From contig NC_083675.1 of the NCBI RefSeq assembly GCF_030384665.1, positions 1,918,001-1,982,000 on the forward strand: a DNA stretch of 64,000 nucleotides, read 5' to 3'. Position 1 is the stretch's first letter, and each line of letters starts with the position of its first letter. This document shows positions 1 to 8,576 of this stretch, piece after piece. Under the pieces are notes generated by a model. It was not told the DNA's origin. It was given only the letters and a program-made list of their open reading frames with translations, and did no database searches. Origin of the DNA: Lodderomyces elongisporus. Lineage: Eukaryota > Ascomycota > Pichiomycetes > Serinales > Debaryomycetaceae. The position numbers and the translations under genes are program-made.

Positions 1-2120
1 TCACCACTATTATCATCGCCAGGTTTGTTGTACTCTGAACACTTGAATTTCTCCATAGTGGCAAAATCATCAATCTTCTTACCGCCCATATTACATTTGT
101 CTTCTTGAACCAATGTCTTATCATAGATTTCAAGCACACTACTTTTGCTTGAGCCACAAAGAGCTTTGATTGCAGTCGGATCTGGCACGCATTTCTGCCC
201 ATCTCCTTTTTCGCTTGGCATAAATCCGATTGAACATTCAAAGTCAGCCTCTGTACATTCGCAAGGATCATCAATGACTTTGATGTCTTCAAACAATTTA
301 TCGACAGAGCATTTTGCATCGGCTTTTCTCCTTCTAAATTTCTCCCTGTGACCATAAACACAAGTAGGGGATGAATCCTCATCTATTTTCCTTGCTGTCC
401 ATTCTTCAAAATCAGAATCAGAACATACCTTACCATCATGGACATTTGCAAAATCTACAAAATACTGCACCTCTTTTGCTCTTGTATATCCCTGTTTACC
501 TTCTTCTGGTTTCACTCCCTCAATTAAAAATTTACGCGATGTTCCGTCCAAAGTTGTCAATATGTCAAGCACAAAGATGCCTTCTTCTAACTCAACCTTT
601 TCCCAGCTAAGTCCTTGGTCAAGTGAGAAATAAAAATAATTTGCGGGACTCTCTTGTTTTACACCGTGGTATGGTACAGCCATAATGATATTTCCCTGAT
701 CACCAAACGAAAACACGCATGGGGTATCAATTGCAAGATCCCACGAAGCACCTCCATCTCTTGAAACATAGGTGTTCATCTCTTCATATTTTCCAAGGTG
801 TTTCCCTTCGGATCCTATACCCATCAAAATACCAGGTGTTGGTCCAGTAACAAACTTTCCTTTACCGCTATATTCGCTAAATGACCAAAGATGTACTGAA
901 CACCCGTCAGCAAGTTTGCACTTTTCATTATTCAGTTTAAGTAGTTGCCAAGTATCACCATCATCAAACGAGAATTTTGTCACGATATCTTTTGCGAAAC
1001 CTCCGCCTAACAAGAAATCCAAGAAAGAATTCAAGTCATCGCTATCAGACTCTTTGTCCACCGCAGTATTGGCTAACCATGCACCGTCAATATTCTCAAC
1101 CTTCATGACTATTCCTTCTGCAATATTATCAAGTAATAGCTTATAGTGGACACCGCTCGAGTCTGATCTAAATAATTTCGCGACATCTGACATCTTGCTA
1201 CTATAGTCTGTAGTTTGCACAAAAAAGGATGATGGAGACGAATCCAAAAATGACATCACTCCATATTTAATATCCACTTGCAAATCAGCTTTAAAGAAAC
1301 TTTCACCGTCACGAGACACGTACATATCAATCTTTGAATTCTCACTAAACTTGTCCAATTTTTGCACAACGGTTAAAAAGCTTTCCTCGACTTTAATATC
1401 AATTATAGCACCGCTTCCAGACTCATTGAGGTCAACCACGTTTTGATCCTTGCCAAAATTGTCTGACCTAATGAGAGTTGATCGTACAATATGTTTGTAG
1501 GAGTTTAATTCATTAACCGCGCAATATATGGATGATACCTTGGCAATTTGAGATTTGGGATTAGATCTAGCAAACCGACAAACATGAGCTTTAATTGGTA
1601 ACTCTTTCGATACGGACCTGAACCCATCAGTAGTGTAATGATACTTGTGCTCACACCTGTGCGAGTACTTGCCCGAGTCTGGGCATTGGTAATTAGAAAT
1701 GATCAATAAATTAGAGTCAGCTGCGTTGAACTCAATTGATGGTACTGAGGCCATTCCGTTTTCTTTCAACTCATAGATTGGTGCATCAAACTTTTTCCAC
1801 GATTTTCCTTGGTTTTCTGTGTAAAAATGGGTCTTTGTGTTTGTCATGACAAATGCTCTATCCTTGAGAAAAGGATCAATTTGAAATGAGACAACATGCT
1901 GGTCCTTAGTTGCACCAACCTCTTCAAACAGTTTCCCATCATCTTGTGAGATCCAGAGTCTATCATTCTTTAAAGAAAGTATAGTGGGTGAGTCATCAAA
2001 GTATTGCATTGCAGATGGTAACACATCGTGAGTCGAGAGCCTAACTTCGGGTGTATATGCTGCTCCACTAAGGACAAACAAGTAGGCTAATAGCACTATA
2101 GGGTTATATAGCCATTTCAT
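1..2120 (-). CDS. VPS10: Vacuolar protein sorting receptor, sortilin family (5' part only)
   Basis: The frame is open from an ATG at 2120 to the window edge, about 706 residues, so the C-terminal half (second beta-propeller, TM segment, cytosolic tail) lies outside. The N-terminus has a hydrophobic signal peptide (about residues 4-20, ending in SGAAYTPEV). Several Asp-box/BNR motifs of the Vps10 propeller are visible (NQGKSWKKF, DDGDTWQLL, DGGASWDLA, DQGLSWEKV), and the last visible part is Cys-rich as in the 10CC domain (KVCSDSDFEEW, DPCECTEADFEC). Family knowledge: Vps10 is a type I Golgi-endosome receptor that sorts carboxypeptidase Y and other vacuolar hydrolases. A CTG at 1929-1931 sits at the Ser of an Asp-box (DDGK-CTG-FEEV), which supports CTG=Ser. 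Paralogues of VPS10 exist in yeasts, so VPS10 versus a paralogue is not settled. Confidence 0.9.
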   Translation of the reverse strand, partial: MKWLYNPIVLLAYLFVLSGAAYTPEVRLSTHDVLPSAMQYFDDSPTILSLKNDRLWISQDDGKLFEEVGATKDQHVVSFQIDPFLKDRAFVMTNTKTHFYTENQGKSWKKFDAPIYELKENGMASVPSIEFNAADSNLLIISNYQCPDSGKYSHRCEHKYHYTTDGFRSVSKELPIKAHVCRFARSNPKSQIAKVSSIYCAVNELNSYKHIVRSTLIRSDNFGKDQNVVDLNESGSGAIIDIKVEESFLTVVQKLDKFSENSKIDMYVSRDGESFFKADLQVDIKYGVMSFLDSSPSSFFVQTTDYSSKMSDVAKLFRSDSSGVHYKLLLDNIAEGIVMKVENIDGAWLANTAVDKESDSDDLNSFLDFLLGGGFAKDIVTKFSFDDGDTWQLLKLNNEKCKLADGCSVHLWSFSEYSGKGKFVTGPTPGILMGIGSEGKHLGKYEEMNTYVSRDGGASWDLAIDTPCVFSFGDQGNIIMAVPYHGVKQESPANYFYFSLDQGLSWEKVELEEGIFVLDILTTLDGTSRKFLIEGVKPEEGKQGYTRAKEVQYFVDFANVHDGKVCSDSDFEEWTARKIDEDSSPTCVYGHREKFRRRKADAKCSVDKLFEDIKVIDDPCECTEADFECSIGFMPSEKGDGQKCVPDPTAIKALCGSSKSSVLEIYDKTLVQEDKCNMGGKKIDDFATMEKFKCSEYNKPGDDNSG

Positions 2121-2890
2121 AGTTTTCTTTCTTTTTTTTTAATAAAAAAAATATAATTTAAGCAAAAAGTATTAATGAATGGATGTTGAGTTTGGTTTCT
2201 TGCTTATTGGAAAATTATAGATTCAATGTGACTACTAATTTTGGCTCCATGCGAATCCTCTCTTATTTTAGATTCTTGTACTATTGTTCTTTTTTATTTT
2301 GTTTCTTTAATTTTTATTTTGTCTTTTTCCTTTGCTTTCTGATAATAGAGTCAATTGCCAAAACTCTCTTGTTGAATTTGTTGCAAACACTTGTCAGTGA
2401 TATATTTATATATGTTTCTTACCTCGAAGCAATCGTAGGTTTGAATGGATAATAAATAAAGGAAAGAAAAGAGGGGTGAGAAGGGCGGCAACTGGACTCT
2501 GGGGAATTGTGGATAATTATTCCGCTCGACGAAAGAAAATAAAAAATAAAAAATAAAAAAATAAAAAATAAAAAATAAAAAAAATTAAGAGAATTAAACA
2601 TAACCCAAAGTAATTTTTTTCAAGTACAATAACAGGGCTTAGAAGTGAAAGGATGTAAGAATTTTGAGAGATGGAAAACCACGACAAATAGAAATCATAA
2701 TTGATTTTTCACCTCCACATTAGATGGTTTATATGTCGATGAATTTTATAAACTTATTTTATCAAATACTTCTTCATTAGTTCATTAAATTCTATTAGCA
2801 CATACAAATATAAAGATATATATATATATATATATATGTTTATCTATATATGTTCATGTTCATGCTTTGTTCTGCCAATTGCAGTCAAAT
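2121..2890. other. Intergenic: VPS10 promoter side and POP8 3' side
   Basis: No gene seen. It holds a repetitive A-rich tract built on AAAATAAA/AAAAAT units (about 2536-2586) and a perfect (AT)n run at 2816-2837. Small open frames on either strand here are low-complexity and unconvincing. Confidence 0.6.
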
Positions 2891-3390
2891 CTAAACAACA
2901 AGACCTATTTGTTCACCCTTTTTCGTTATTCTTACATTACAATTCAAGTCCAAATCTGAATATCGATTTAAATTGAAGGTGTATGCTAGTATACTATTGC
3001 TAAATTTCTCGATATCTTCATACTGTATTCGTAAGATAATTGCTTTTGATGTTTTCTTGGCCATTATGTCGAAGGGAGACGCTTCTCCAATTAAGCCATA
3101 CATTTTGTTCAAGCATGACATAAGTAGTGTATGCCAGATAGGAGTCGAAATATCAATCTGATCAAAAAGAGTTTGAATCGAAGAATCTCCAAGTACCACT
3201 GGATCAGGATATCTACAAAAAAAAAAAATTAGTAATGTTAGTAGTGGTTCTTGGTAAGAGTGTTGGACTGAGGAGCGGAAGAACAATATGAAGACAAGAC
3301 AAGATTCACATACACTTCAAGGCTAAGATAATACCATATCCTCTCTTTTATTACTGTTGGATTTTCGGCTATAGACTTGTTTGTAGTCAT
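2891..3390 (-). CDS. POP8: RNase P / RNase MRP protein subunit Pop8, one intron
   Basis: Spliced gene: exon 1 3314-3390, intron 3213-3313, exon 2 2891-3212, giving 132 aa, close to the 133 aa of S. cerevisiae Pop8. The join reads LSLEV|YPDPVV. The core LNKMYGLIGEASPFDIM and the following KAIILRIQYEDIEKFSNSIL match the Pop8 pattern (W..WL..AL...YG.FGE..., then ...AYIRV...D...F..SI). Pop8 is a small protein of the RNase P and RNase MRP ribonucleoproteins, acting in pre-tRNA 5' processing and pre-rRNA cleavage in the nucleus/nucleolus. The start chosen is MTTNKS at 3390; an upstream in-frame ATG at 3528 would add a 46-aa Gln-rich leader coded by CAA/CAG repeats and is less likely. Identification rests on motif resemblance from memory. 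Confidence 0.75.
3213..3313 (-). other. POP8 intron (101 nt)
   Basis: On the minus strand: GTATGT donor at 3313-3308, perfect TACTAAC branch point at 3243-3237, a T-rich tract and TAG acceptor ending at 3213. Removing it joins two open frames in phase and restores the Pop8 length. Confidence 0.85.
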
Positions 3391-3807
3391 AATACTGGGT
3401 TGTTGTTGTTGTTGTTGTAGTCGTTGCTGACGTTGTTGTTGATACTGAAGATGAATTTCATTACTGATGAGACAAGTAAGATTTATCGCGACTCTTGTGC
3501 AGAGATGGAAAAGTTCTTTATGGACCAAAATTCACTGTGAAACGAGAATTGAAACGTTAACAGAATGAAAATAAAAAAAGGAGAAATAAGAGAAAATTAT
3601 TTAAACATAAAAGTTACTCGTTCACCCAAAGTCGTGTAGTTCATTCCTCCACTGCATCCCTCTCCCCCCCCCCCCCCCCCCCCCCCCCCCGGCGCCGCCC
3701 GCGCACGAATTTTGCACCCAATTTGATTTTAAGTTTCTGTATTAGTAAGGTGAAGCAGACAAAGATAGTGGCGATGATGACGACTGTTTAAAGCTTATCT
3801 GTCTCTT
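3391..3807. other. Intergenic spacer with long poly-C tract
   Basis: Contains an uninterrupted run of 27 C (3664-3690) followed directly by a GC-rich stretch (ggcgccgcccgcgcac, 3691-3706), very unlike the AT-rich surroundings. The POP8 5' leader occupies the left side. Nothing else recognised. Confidence 0.7.
3664..3706. repeat. Poly-C (27) plus GC-rich patch
   Basis: C27 at 3664-3690 then 16 bp almost entirely G/C. Exceptional in this AT-rich spacer; could be a natural mononucleotide repeat or a cloning/assembly artefact. Confidence 0.8.
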
Positions 3808-4569
3808 TCAATTTGATGGATGGATCTTGATGAAAATTTCACTAGAAGAGGATGATTCGTAGGTAAGTAAGGAAGAAGAGATGGAATGTTCGGAAAAATT
3901 GGTATTCATCTCCTCTTGTTGTATCATTGTAGGTTCCAATGTAGGTTTCAAAGCAGGTTCCATTGTAGGTTCCATTGTAGGTTCCATTGTCGGTTCCAAT
4001 GTAGGTTCCATTGTAAGTTCCATTGTTGGTTTTAAAGCAGGTTCCAATTTCTGTTCATTCGACTTTTTCACTTTGCCTTTACTCCATAACATTTCTGGAC
4101 TCATTGGACTATAAAAACACCCATCATTCCTGGATATATAACTGTACTGTAATGATTCAACAGGTATTCCCCCATCTGGAATGGGATTTCCAGTAGGGAT
4201 CTTTATTACCGGAATGATTCTTGCAGGCAACATTGCAAATTTTTTTGTTTCCAGCTCCGATTGATTCATTTGCAGTGGCGTCATTAAAGACGAAACTTCA
4301 TTTGAACTCGGCGGTGGTGAAAACAAGACACGTGTCTTCTCTTGATCCATGGTTGCTGAGGGAGGCAGCTGGTATACAGGCATTTGTGGTTGTAGCACTA
4401 CAAATGCGGTTATGGGATACATAAGACCACTTTTTGGCTTGAAAGTTGACCTTTTAGTACATTTCTTCTGGTGCAAAAGCAAATCCACCAATTCTATATT
4501 GTACCGAAGACTGTGACGCAAAGCCATAAGTTCTTCAATTTGGTAGACCTTCTTGTAAGTGTACGACAT
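3808..4569 (-). CDS. Unidentified protein with an N-terminal eIF4E-binding-type motif and EPTM repeats
   Basis: 253 aa from ATG 4569. Residues 9-20 read YQIEELMALRHS, which fits the eIF4E-binding consensus YxxxxLphi and the extended form Y(T/x)xxELLxLR found in 4E-T, Cup and similar translational regulators. Residues about 165-217 are a degenerate tetrapeptide array (EPTM/EPTL/KPTL/KPTM). It is coded by 12-bp DNA repeats at about 3930-4050, so its length probably varies between strains. The rest is Pro/Ser/Met-rich and looks disordered, with a Ser-rich C-terminus (YESSSSSEIF). CTG codons (read as Ser) occur in the low-complexity middle. Inference: a cap-binding-protein partner affecting mRNA translation or decay. 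It is not the classical small Caf20 by sequence. The gene is real by its length and ATG context; its function is a hypothesis. Confidence 0.6.
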   Translation of the reverse strand: MSYTYKKVYQIEELMALRHSLRYNIELVDLLLHQKKCTKRSTFKPKSGLMYPITAFVVLQPQMPVYQLPPSATMDQEKTRVLFSPPPSSNEVSSLMTPLQMNQSELETKKFAMLPARIIPVIKIPTGNPIPDGGIPVESLQYSYISRNDGCFYSPMSPEMLWSKGKVKKSNEQKLEPALKPTMELTMEPTLEPTMEPTMEPTMEPALKPTLEPTMIQQEEMNTNFSEHSISSSLLTYESSSSSEIFIKIHPSN

Positions 4570-5123
4570 TAATCTCAGAAGTGACCTTAAATAACTGCTT
4601 GTTTTACTTGCAATTTAAAAAACAGGGGGAAGATGAAAAAACTCAAAAGGTTAATATAGAGAATGTGCACAATAGGTTGGTTAAATAGTTCTATGTTTTG
4701 GGTTTTATGTTATGAATTGTGTAGAAGTTTTTACGTCCTGCTAATCTTTAGCTTTTGCACCCAATTTTTTTTTCGCTCATTTAATGACAAAAAAGATGAA
4801 ACTTTGAATGTAAAAAAACAAACAAAACAAAACAAAACAACAAAACATATAGTAAACACAAAGTACAATAAGCATATATAAGCAAGAAGAATTGATCAAA
4901 ATCTCTAATATTCATTTTTCTTTAATTTTTCTTTCTCTTCAATGTTACGTCCTGGACTTTTCGTTCGATTGTAAATTTTGTCATTAAACTTGCTTTTCTA
5001 TTAACTTAGTTTTCTATCTTAATTTGCAAAACATTGTATTACAAATTTTGGTTACAGCAGCAACTTTCTCTACTCTATCAATATTAGTCTAATTTGCTGT
5101 AGTATAAGCTTTGTTGAGTGTAT
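4570..5123. other. Intergenic: promoter of the EPTM protein and 3' flank of TGL1
   Basis: AT-rich, with an AAAC/AAAAC repeat (about 4815-4848). Nothing with coding or RNA-gene character recognised. Confidence 0.5.
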
Positions 5124-6629
5124 CTATTTACCTTCCAGAAGGCCATTACTTTCTAATCGATCGATAATTTTGGAAAACACTTTGTCATAAACATCATTGC
5201 CCCAAAGGGTATCCATATGCTCATACCCATAGCACTTAACCACTTCCAATTTTTCGTTCATCATTGGATTACTATCAAGTATCAATGATTTTGTCAGCTC
5301 AACATCGACCAATATATCCTTATCTCCAAAAAACAACATCATGGGTACATCCAAATGGTCACTTATGGGGAAAGGTGTAACTCTGGTTCCCTTTTGTCTA
5401 CAATCTGCCGATATCGATGATAATCCTGTTAACCCACACGAACCAGTTTCATCAAACATTTGAAAATAACCGGACTTGACAATCTGATACCAATGAACTA
5501 TGGTTTTTACCGAAGTGTTTGAAAAGAGTTGAGGGTAACCTTTCATCTTTTGGCCTTGACTGATATTATCGCCCGTCCAACCAAACAAGATCTGCACCGC
5601 TTTATCAATAATTTTTCCATGGAGACGAGCCCCAAATATAGTAGCCCAAAATGGAACACTAGGGAGAATTGCTCGTTGGCCGAAAAAGCTGTAAAGAAAC
5701 GTATTATCTGCAGCTGTCTGGTCTGTGATTAAACGAACGATGGAATTTGGCAGCTGTTTAGGTATAATCGCCGGCGATAATCCAACAAATAGTTTAATTG
5801 TACCATTAAGACTTGGGTAAAGACCAAGACTCGCGAGCAATTGCGAACACCCTTGCGAGAACCCGATATAGATGATATCTCGAGAATGACCATGGCCAGC
5901 CACACTATTGGATACCAAAGTTGTTGTTGAACTGGAGTTGAGGTGTTGTGGTAATGGTGTTGAAGACTGTGTACTCTCCTCCAGAAATTCACCACCACTG
6001 TCGTTATCGCAATTACCATTTCCATTTCCGTTGCCATTGCCATGAGGGTCTTGATTTAGATTTCGATTCAAATACTCCTGCACCTGATCCACATACTGGC
6101 CATTACGCTTGTACTTGTAAAAATCTTGAATATATTTTAGACTATCTGGTACATCAAAATATGCCAATTCATCGAGCGAAAAGTCCCAAAATTCAGGACT
6201 TGCAGATGACAATTTCAAATGTTTTTTGGAGTATTTGTTGCCTCGGTTGTTGCCCAACCAAACTTCATAGCCAAGATCAACAAGCAAAAAGGGTAGGAAT
6301 TTTTCTTTCGAACTGCCCAATACCCATAACTCGGAGTTTGTCATCAAGCCATGATGGAAATAAACGATTTGTCCCGAGGACGAATGGTGATCAGTAACAT
6401 TGTGCAATTTCTCCAACTTGTGAATTACCAATAAATAGCCATCTTTTGTTGTGACAACGTGATCTCGCGCTCTGTATCCATATTCTGATACTATATCATT
6501 AATGTTTTTAACTTTTCTGCACTTTATGAAGCGTTCAAGGCTAATACCCAATGAGCTAGTGATGTAAAGGACACAAAACTTGAAGATATTGAAAATTGTG
6601 GTAAACAACGATACGTTGTGAATTGTCAT
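5124..6629 (-). CDS. TGL1: Steryl ester hydrolase / acid-lipase family, Tgl1-like
   Basis: 501 aa from ATG 6629. Alpha/beta-hydrolase of the acid lipase family. The N-terminus has a hydrophobic segment (about residues 8-30), as in lipid-droplet/ER steryl ester hydrolases. YGYRARDHVVTTKDGYLL (about 49-66) is the family's partial AB-hydrolase lipase domain, and FHHGL is at 91-95. The nucleophile elbow GFSQG has Ser258, and the likely remaining triad members are Asp438 (GDKDILVD) and His471 (GYEHMDTLWG). Role by family: hydrolysis of sterol esters, linking lipid droplets to sterol supply. Odd point: an Asn/Gly repeat (NGNGNGNGN) and Ser/Thr-rich stretch of about 50 residues (about 195-245) is inserted just before the nucleophile strand. 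The paralogous YEH enzymes are alternatives; overall architecture fits Tgl1 best. Confidence 0.8.
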   Translation of the reverse strand: MTIHNVSLFTTIFNIFKFCVLYITSSLGISLERFIKCRKVKNINDIVSEYGYRARDHVVTTKDGYLLVIHKLEKLHNVTDHHSSSGQIVYFHHGLMTNSELWVLGSSKEKFLPFLLVDLGYEVWLGNNRGNKYSKKHLKLSSASPEFWDFSLDELAYFDVPDSLKYIQDFYKYKRNGQYVDQVQEYLNRNLNQDPHGNGNGNGNGNCDNDSGGEFLEESTQSSTPLPQHLNSSSTTTLVSNSVAGHGHSRDIIYIGFSQGCSQLLASLGLYPSLNGTIKLFVGLSPAIIPKQLPNSIVRLITDQTAADNTFLYSFFGQRAILPSVPFWATIFGARLHGKIIDKAVQILFGWTGDNISQGQKMKGYPQLFSNTSVKTIVHWYQIVKSGYFQMFDETGSCGLTGLSSISADCRQKGTRVTPFPISDHLDVPMMLFFGDKDILVDVELTKSLILDSNPMMNEKLEVVKCYGYEHMDTLWGNDVYDKVFSKIIDRLESNGLLEGK

Positions 6630-7353
6630 GCTCTTTTGAGGTATTAAGTGGAAATGACTGTAAGTAATCGGGTTCCTGAATATTTTGCAGTCAACTTAAT
6701 GGTTTGGATGACACAACTATATATTATAGTTTCCAATGGAGAAGAAGGAGCAGGCAAAAAAAAAAAAGATTTACAAGAAGAAATGCAACCTGCTGATATG
6801 CTCAACAATAAAAGTAACTTATTTACTTAAGTACTATGCACTTATCTTAAGCAGGTTGTACTTGGTATATTGGTGTTAGAGAAGATATTGCAATTGCTTG
6901 TTGCTATTCTAGTTGCTGTTGCTGTTGTTACTGCTCTCCTATTGTTGTCATTTTTTTTTTTTTTTTCATTTAACAACCATGGACTTATCTTTGATGTGTA
7001 TATGTTGTGTATTTTTCAGGTACGCGCGTGTATTGCAGACGAGAAACGAAATGCCGTAGAAATGCAAAAATAAAAAATGAAAAAGAAACCATGGAAAATT
7101 GACAGAGAATCACATGTAAGCCTACAGCATACGTTTGGTATGAAGAAGAAAAAAAAGGTACATCTGCACAGATGAAATTCCGAGCAAGTCATCTTCATCA
7201 TAAACCTTGAATATACATTATTCGAGTCGCTAGTACACTTACGTCATATTCTTTTCAAGATCACACTCAAGATAACACTTAGAATAACTCTTTAAATACT
7301 TCTATATACACTTTCAATTAATTTGATTATATGGCTCCTCAAGTTATCTACGA
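6630..7353. other. Intergenic: TGL1 promoter and 3' flank of the next minus-strand gene
   Basis: Holds a 9-bp inverted repeat (CAACCTGCT at 6786-6794 and AGCAGGTTG at 6850-6858) and a TTG/GTT-rich stretch (about 6888-6950) followed by a T run. Short frames here are low-complexity and are not called as genes. Confidence 0.5.
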
Positions 7354-8019
7354 CTATGCCTGGGAAAGAAGTTCTTGCTCTTCTCTCTCCTGCTGGATTC
7401 TTTCAGCTTCCAATATATGCCGCTCACTTGGCTTGTTCAAGACGTATTCTCCCTCACGAGTTCTTCGTAAACTTTCAGGTATATACTGAGTATCCTTAAC
7501 ACTCTTGATTGTATTATATCCATCTTTTGGGTAATGCAAATCGTCAAATTCCTCCTTCGTCAACCCAACCAATCTTTCCTTGACCCACAACTGACTTCGG
7601 CGGAAATCTGTAAACACATTCTCTCTGCCGTCATTCCACCTGTAAAAGAACACCGAGTAGAAAAGAATCGACCCACCTATTAGTGTTCCAAACCATCTCG
7701 AACCAACATTTAGCCGCTTATTTGTATCAACTCTCCTCAATACTTTATATTGACCAGGATATAAATCGGAAGCTGGTCTTGCAGTGTAATTTAATCTTTC
7801 CATCGTCTCATTAATCTTTTGATACTGAGTTGGTTGCTTTGGAATAGAAGAAAAGCCCAGAGGCAGTTGCCCTGGAAGGTCAAATTCCGAAGGGTATCCT
7901 TGAGCAGGACGAGCATCGGACGGATCATATGGATTATAGGGTGCCTTTGGTGGTGTCCATCCTTTAGGATTTGGACGCCTTGAAAAATCTTCGAGCAGAG
8001 GGTTATTCGAATTAGACAT
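7354..8019 (-). CDS. Unidentified single-pass membrane protein, possibly mitochondrial
   Basis: 221 aa from the ATG at 8019; two codons upstream in frame are GTG GAG, so 8019 is the first true ATG. The N-terminal half is Pro/Tyr/Asn-rich (NPKGWTPPKAPYNPYDPSDA). One predicted TM segment lies at about residues 103-120 (RWFGTLIGGSILFYSVFFYRW), flanked by basic residues. The C-terminal half is charged and ends in a short Glu/Gln helix (ILEAERIQQEREEQELL). CTG codons occur at least in PLLED (second residue of that string read as Ser in this code). I do not recognise the family. A mitochondrial inner-membrane or respiratory-chain accessory role is a guess from size and one-TM design only. It shares a divergent promoter with GUP1. 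Confidence 0.75.
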   Translation of the reverse strand: MSNSNNPLLEDFSRRPNPKGWTPPKAPYNPYDPSDARPAQGYPSEFDLPGQLPLGFSSIPKQPTQYQKINETMERLNYTARPASDLYPGQYKVLRRVDTNKRLNVGSRWFGTLIGGSILFYSVFFYRWNDGRENVFTDFRRSQLWVKERLVGLTKEEFDDLHYPKDGYNTIKSVKDTQYIPESLRRTREGEYVLNKPSERHILEAERIQQEREEQELLSQA

Positions 8020-8576
8020 CTCCACCTATCAAAAAAAAATAAAATAAAATTGTAACTCAGTTAATTATAAAAAATGAAAAAGAAAAAGAAACAGCAAAAA
8101 TGAAATGACAAAAGCGAACGCAAAAAGTGAAATCTATTTCAAAACAAAACGTGCTGATCAATGGAGCATGGACTTAGATTGTCAATGTAGAATGTTTAGG
8201 GGAAGATAACCAAGAAAATGAGAGAGAGAGAAGGTTAGGATTAAAAAAGGGCAATAGTGTTATTTACTAGAAGGTGTTGATGATATCGCTACCACCTAGG
8301 GACGAAGAAGAGCCAAAAGTCTGATAAAGTTATTCCTCTTTTTTTTTTAAATTATTTTTTATTTTTTATTTTTTATTTTTTATTTTTTTTTCGAGTTGTT
8401 TGAATTTGAGGTTCTCGGATAGTTTTTAATTTGTGGGTATTACATTCACAAGATGTACGATTGGCAAGTGCGTTTCAATCTATACCTAATCGATCGATCC
8501 ATAAATCTATTTACAATCCTTCCAAGTTTTTTGATCAACGTCACCATCATTTAGACCTACACAATAGACTACGGCA
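8020..8576. other. Divergent promoter region to GUP1
   Basis: 557 bp between two divergent ATGs. Contains a T-rich tandem tract of ATTTTTT units (about 8341-8391), a likely nucleosome-excluding element. No gene seen. Confidence 0.55.

Noticed and set aside
3391..3528. 46-residue Gln-rich N-terminal extension of POP8 from an upstream ATG at 3528
   Set aside because: The downstream ATG (3390) gives the usual Pop8 length; the extension is CAA-repeat sequence. It cannot be fully excluded.
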